The notes under the pieces: model-generated
The model's database searches: none
Told to the model about the DNA's origin: nothing
What the model saw: only the letters and a program-made list of their open reading frames with translations
In this document: in pieces, positions 6,846 through 9,095 of the stretch
How positions within the stretch are numbered: the stretch's first letter is position 1
Layout: the number at the start of each line of letters is the position of its first letter
Assembly (NCBI GenBank): GCA_964503455.1
Contig: CAZCZR010000068.1
Coordinates: forward strand, 1 to 9,095
Length of the DNA: 9,095 bases
Reading direction: 5' to 3'
Source: CAZCZR01 sp964503455
Lineage (GTDB): Bacteria > Bacillota > Clostridia > UBA1381
Position numbers and translations under genes: made by a program

Positions 6846-7499
6846 TCAATTCTCCGCCGGAGCTTCTGTTGCCGCCGGAGCTTCCTCCTCCGATGTATCC
6901 GCGCTTTCCTCATCGGAAGCCTCCGATGCTTCGGACTGCTGCTGTATCACATTCTGAACAGCCGCCTCTATTATAGGTCTTGCGTCCGACATTCTCATAT
7001 CGGCGGTCACGGTATCGCCGAGACCGTAGGCTTCCTTGATCTGCTCGAAGGTTTCCTCGCCGCCGAAATAGTCAAGCACTGTCATGCAGTCCATCGCTTC
7101 CTCAAGGGTCATATCCTTGGTTGCGACGTCGGCGACGTTCATCTCCGTCAGAAGATCGTCGGGCGTTCTTTCCTGAAGCTTGGCGTAATTCTCGATTGTC
7201 ATACCCATGTAAAGATCCGACAGATCCGTATCGCCCGTGGTGTCCTCCGGCAAACCGTACTCATTTATAAAATCCTCCACCGACATACTCTTTGAGTCGG
7301 CAGCCATTTGTACCGTCTGCGTCTGCGTCTGCTCCGTTTCGCTTTCAGAGGTGTTGGCATTGATGTTTTCCGAAATTTTCGGAACGACAGCGTAGATTCC
7401 CAGACCCAGCACCACCGCTATCACAACTCCGATTATGATATTGGACTTGACCTCGGCGGGTGTGCGTCTTTTTGAGCCTTTGTTATTGTTATTAGCCAT
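6846..7499 (-). CDS. Single-pass membrane protein with YGL-type helical repeats (paralog A)
   Basis: Function not recognised. It has 217 residues: a short basic and Asn-rich N-terminus (MANNNNKGSKRR), one membrane helix at about 20-39, and a Ser/Thr/Gln linker. Three helical units follow at roughly 72-102, 103-140 and 147-180, with signatures such as FINEYGLPEDTTGDT, TKDMTLEEAM and IKEAYGLGDTVTADM. The C-terminal tail is rich in Glu, Ala and Ser. The basic N-terminus in front of a helix with no cleavage site suggests an N-in membrane anchor with the repeat region outside the cell. It is the ungapped homologue of the following gene, so the pair arose by tandem duplication. A GAAAGGA ribosome site (7514-7520) lies 14 bases from the ATG, a longer spacing than usual, and no better start is seen. 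Similar units occur as tails in some clostridial membrane proteins, from memory; I cannot name a family. Confidence 0.85.
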   Translation of the reverse strand: MANNNNKGSKRRTPAEVKSNIIIGVVIAVVLGLGIYAVVPKISENINANTSESETEQTQTQTVQMAADSKSMSVEDFINEYGLPEDTTGDTDLSDLYMGMTIENYAKLQERTPDDLLTEMNVADVATKDMTLEEAMDCMTVLDYFGGEETFEQIKEAYGLGDTVTADMRMSDARPIIEAAVQNVIQQQSEASEASDEESADTSEEEAPAATEAPAEN

Positions 7500-7549
7500 T
7501 TTCTTTACAGTAATCCTTTCTTTTATAATGTAAAAACTTATACTCTACA

Positions 7550-7578
7550 ATCATAACACTTTTTAAAAGAAAAATCAA
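7550..7578 (-). promoter_or_regulatory. Probable promoter for the paralog A/B pair
   Basis: Minus-strand TTGATT (7573-7578), a 17-base spacer and TATGAT (7550-7555), within the strongly AT-rich 108-base gap between the CmpB gene and paralog A. A second, overlapping candidate lies just downstream (TTGTAG, 17 bases, TATAAA). AT-richness makes chance matches likely, so the exact site is uncertain, but a promoter somewhere here is expected. Confidence 0.5.
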
Positions 7579-7607
7579 TATGTTTTTATTAATAAATTGT
7601 AAATAAA

Positions 7608-8168
7608 TCAAATTTTTTTGATTTTGGCGATAAAATCGAACACCTCGCCCGCCCTTGAAGGCTCCCCGCGCGAGAATTTTTCAAGCTCGGCGTGAGTGTC
7701 GGAAAGATCGCGCGCGAAGATCACGCTTACAAGCGCCGCCGCGACTGTCTTGTACCATATTCCCGCCTCCGACAGGATTCTCATCACGGCGGGATGCACC
7801 CAAAAATAATACGCTATCCCCGCAAATCCCCACATGAGCGAAAAAAATACGCATACCTTGCCGCCCAGATTGCCCGCGTTTTTGTCGTAGCGCCACCACG
7901 CCACCGAAAAACGCTTCTCATAATAAAGCGCATACGCGTATTCCGCGGCGCTTGCGGCGAAAAAACCCGCGGCATATGCCGCCGCCACGCCTCGCGGCGA
8001 AAACGCCGCCATACATACGCCGCCCAAGCCGTAAACGGGACACAGGGGCAGACGGAGCAGGGTCCTTCTGGTGGAGGAGCTTTGGCGCGTAAAACGCGCC
8101 CAGACGGTTTCAAGCAAAAACCCCAGCGCGGAATAAATGTAGAAGCAGAGAATGTAATCGATTATCAT
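7608..8168 (-). CDS. CmpB-type putative ABC-transporter membrane protein (PF06541-like)
   Basis: A 186-residue integral membrane protein with about five hydrophobic segments (roughly 4-22, 43-57, 60-82, 105-124 and 138-153). It matches the family called 'putative ABC-transporter type IV' / CmpB: an opening like YILCFYIYSALGFLLET, then the LPLCPVYGLGG motif (40-50), and WWRYDKNAGNLGGKVC (91-106) followed by SLMWGFAG. Despite the family name, transport has not been shown for these proteins as far as I know, and no ATPase partner is nearby. The C-terminal 35 residues are charged and probably cytoplasmic. The start is supported by GGGAGG (8174-8179) five bases upstream. That ribosome site lies inside a long hairpin described separately, so expression may be controlled at the leader. 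The codons are GC-rich like the neighbours, with no sign of transfer. Confidence 0.85.
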   Translation of the reverse strand: MIIDYILCFYIYSALGFLLETVWARFTRQSSSTRRTLLRLPLCPVYGLGGVCMAAFSPRGVAAAYAAGFFAASAAEYAYALYYEKRFSVAWWRYDKNAGNLGGKVCVFFSLMWGFAGIAYYFWVHPAVMRILSEAGIWYKTVAAALVSVIFARDLSDTHAELEKFSRGEPSRAGEVFDFIAKIKKI

Positions 8169-8173
8169 AAAAA

Positions 8174-8216
8174 CCTCCCAAAACGGATACTTAATACCAG
8201 TATCCGCTTTCGGAGG
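8174..8216 (-). promoter_or_regulatory. Leader hairpin holding the CmpB ribosome site in its 3' arm
   Basis: On the minus-strand RNA, bases 8216-8199 pair with 8191-8174: 17 of 18 positions pair (one G-G mismatch at 8211/8179, one G-U pair at 8207/8183), with a seven-base loop at 8192-8198. The 3' arm ends in GGGAGG, the ribosome site of the gene starting at 8168, and is followed by five T. It may therefore act as a terminator for the gene upstream, as a structure hiding the ribosome site, or as both. The stem is seen directly; the function is inferred. Confidence 0.75.
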
Positions 8217-8220
8217 CGAA

Positions 8221-8226
8221 ATTATA
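8221..8226 (-). promoter_or_regulatory. Possible -10 box before the CmpB leader hairpin
   Basis: A perfect TATAAT on the minus strand, 15 bases after the stop of the upstream gene. No good -35 stands at the right distance (the base-matched TTGAAA is about 25 bases away), so this is only a candidate. If used, transcripts would start almost exactly at the base of the hairpin 8174-8216. Confidence 0.4.
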
Positions 8227-8240
8227 CCGCAAAACGCGGC

Positions 8241-9005
8241 TTATATCCTTTTTTCAAACAGCTTGCCCGACTTCACAAGCTCCGCTGTTTCGTAATAGCT
8301 TTCGGGCGTGCCGATGTCGATGCGCATCGCGTCGAAGCGGAAGGCGTACACGCCGCCGTGTTCCACAAGCCACGGCACAAAATGCCCTGGCGCATCGGGG
8401 TTGTTGCCCTCGTCAAGGTATTGCTTTATCTTCGGCAGGGTTTCGCGCCTGTAAAGGTAAAACGGCGGAACGCCCCAGTTTGACCTCGGCTTCGCCGGCT
8501 TTTCCTCAAAGGAAAGCACCTTGCCGTCCGCGTCAAGCTCCACAACGCCCATGGAGTGAAGCTCCTCCGGATTTTGAATTGGGTGGGCGCATATCATATC
8601 GCTGCCGGTCTCGCGCATTTTCGCGATGAAGTCGTTTAAGGAAAAATCAAATATATTGTCGCTTGCCATTACAAGAATGTCATCGTCTATGCGCTCTTTT
8701 TCGACAACATACCAAATATCGCCTATGGCGCCGAGACGGTTCTCGTTCGCCGTGGTGAAGTCGTCGATTACCTTTATGCTCTTGCCGCCCGCCGCGCCGC
8801 GCTTGTCCGCCCAGTCGCAAAACTGCGTATAGAAGCGGTGATTTGTCACTATGTAAATATTTTCGACCCCGTCCGCTTCGCAGATTCTGTCGATCACCAT
8901 ATCGAGAATAGTCCCCTCGCCGAGGGCGAGCAAAGCCTTCGGCATATTGTCGGTCAGCGGCCGGAGCCGCGTAGCGTAGCCCGCCGCAAGTAAAATGCAC
9001 TGCAT
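8241..9005 (-). CDS. Sugar-1-phosphate nucleotidyltransferase family protein
   Basis: A 254-residue cytoplasmic enzyme of the NTP_transferase (RmlA / GalU / LicC-like) family, which joins NTP and a phosphorylated sugar or phospho-alcohol to give an activated precursor for surface polymers. The nucleotide-binding signature is LLAAGYATRLRPLTDNMPKA (5-24). The metal-binding segment MASDN is at 113-117, the EEKP motif at 167-170 and IDIGTPESY at 229-237. The C-terminus is short, with no hexapeptide-repeat acyltransferase domain, so it is a single-domain enzyme. The substrate (glucose-, MurNAc-, glycero- or choline-phosphate) cannot be told from sequence alone. The frame is open to the window edge through a TTG at 9095, but the ATG at 9005 starts exactly at the domain and has an AGGGG ribosome site (9013-9017) seven bases upstream, with a -10 box further up. 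The gene is therefore complete here. Confidence 0.9.
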   Translation of the reverse strand: MQCILLAAGYATRLRPLTDNMPKALLALGEGTILDMVIDRICEADGVENIYIVTNHRFYTQFCDWADKRGAAGGKSIKVIDDFTTANENRLGAIGDIWYVVEKERIDDDILVMASDNIFDFSLNDFIAKMRETGSDMICAHPIQNPEELHSMGVVELDADGKVLSFEEKPAKPRSNWGVPPFYLYRRETLPKIKQYLDEGNNPDAPGHFVPWLVEHGGVYAFRFDAMRIDIGTPESYYETAELVKSGKLFEKRI

Positions 9006-9012
9006 AAGTTTT

Positions 9013-9017
9013 CCCCT
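9013..9017 (-). promoter_or_regulatory. Ribosome binding site deciding the nucleotidyltransferase start
   Basis: AGGGG within a purine-rich run on the minus strand, seven bases before the ATG at 9005. It places the start there rather than at the open-frame TTG at the window edge, which lies upstream of the -10 box. Confidence 0.7.
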
Positions 9018-9053
9018 TTCAATAACAATTAAAACCCGTGTATAAATCCCTCC

Positions 9054-9067
9054 GCGCACCTGTGCGC
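9054..9067 (-). promoter_or_regulatory. Perfect inverted repeat next to the predicted transcription start
   Basis: GCGCAC, two bases, GTGCGC: a perfect 6+6 palindrome just downstream of the -10 box, in the untranslated leader of the nucleotidyltransferase. It could be a repressor operator or a short 5' hairpin. No family can be assigned from 14 bases. Confidence 0.4.
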
Positions 9068-9077
9068 CGATAGCTAT

Positions 9078-9083
9078 ATTATA
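9078..9083 (-). promoter_or_regulatory. -10 box of the nucleotidyltransferase promoter
   Basis: A perfect TATAAT on the minus strand, in an AT-rich setting, 72 bases before the start codon at 9005. The matching -35 would lie just outside the window, so the promoter is only half visible. Confidence 0.6.
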
Positions 9084-9095
9084 TACCAAAAACAA

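Noticed and set aside
5612..6976. Plus-strand open frame of 454 codons spanning the T-box leader and the gap
   Set aside because: It runs through the N gap, the T-box RNA and two real genes in antisense, and has no ribosome site or recognisable protein features.
7607..7622. ATCAAA-N4-TTTGAT inverted repeat over the stop of the CmpB gene
   Set aside because: It is all A-T pairs in an A/T-rich context with no GC stem, too weak to call a terminator.
7681..7899. Short open frames overlapping the CmpB gene in other frames
   Set aside because: They have Arg/Gly-rich shadow translations without motifs, while the CmpB frame has membrane segments and family motifs.

Overview
The window is a stretch of a low-to-medium GC Gram-positive chromosome, most likely a member of the Clostridia (Oscillospiraceae or Ruminococcaceae-like gut Firmicutes). 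The reasons are a tRNA-sensing T-box leader, strong purine-rich Shine-Dalgarno sites, a PheS with a Firmicutes-style cysteine cluster, and a CmpB-type membrane protein typical of that group. The species assignment is inference. All supported genes lie on the minus strand, so transcription runs from high to low coordinates. A run of exactly 100 Ns (6644-6743) marks a draft-assembly gap.

Right end (9095 to 7608): a sugar-1-phosphate nucleotidyltransferase with its own -10 box, then a CmpB-family membrane protein. Between them is a long hairpin whose 3' arm contains the ribosome binding site of the membrane protein and is followed by a run of five T.

Middle (7607 to 5900): an AT-rich promoter region leads into two paralogous single-pass membrane proteins of unknown function. 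Each has a short cytoplasmic N-terminus, one membrane helix, an extracytoplasmic region of repeated 'YGL..D...DT' helical units and an acidic, Ala/Ser-rich tail. The N-terminal part of the second gene is interrupted by the assembly gap.

Left part (5863 to 1): a complete operon. A consensus promoter is followed by a phenylalanine-type T-box leader (specifier UUC, acceptor-binding UGGU, intrinsic terminator). It controls pheS, a small P-loop kinase-like gene, pheT and cca, and the operon ends in a strong intrinsic terminator at the window edge. The genes are packed with gaps of 14 and 41 bases and a 4-base ATGA overlap. The operon joins charging of tRNA-Phe with building of the tRNA CCA end, and the T-box itself reads that CCA end. 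The unusual feature is the P-loop gene between pheS and pheT.

Most of the window is ordinary housekeeping. The points worth a second look are the RBS-containing hairpin before the CmpB gene, the uncharacterised paralog pair, the gene inserted between pheS and pheT, and the repeated complementary hexamers in the T-box leader.
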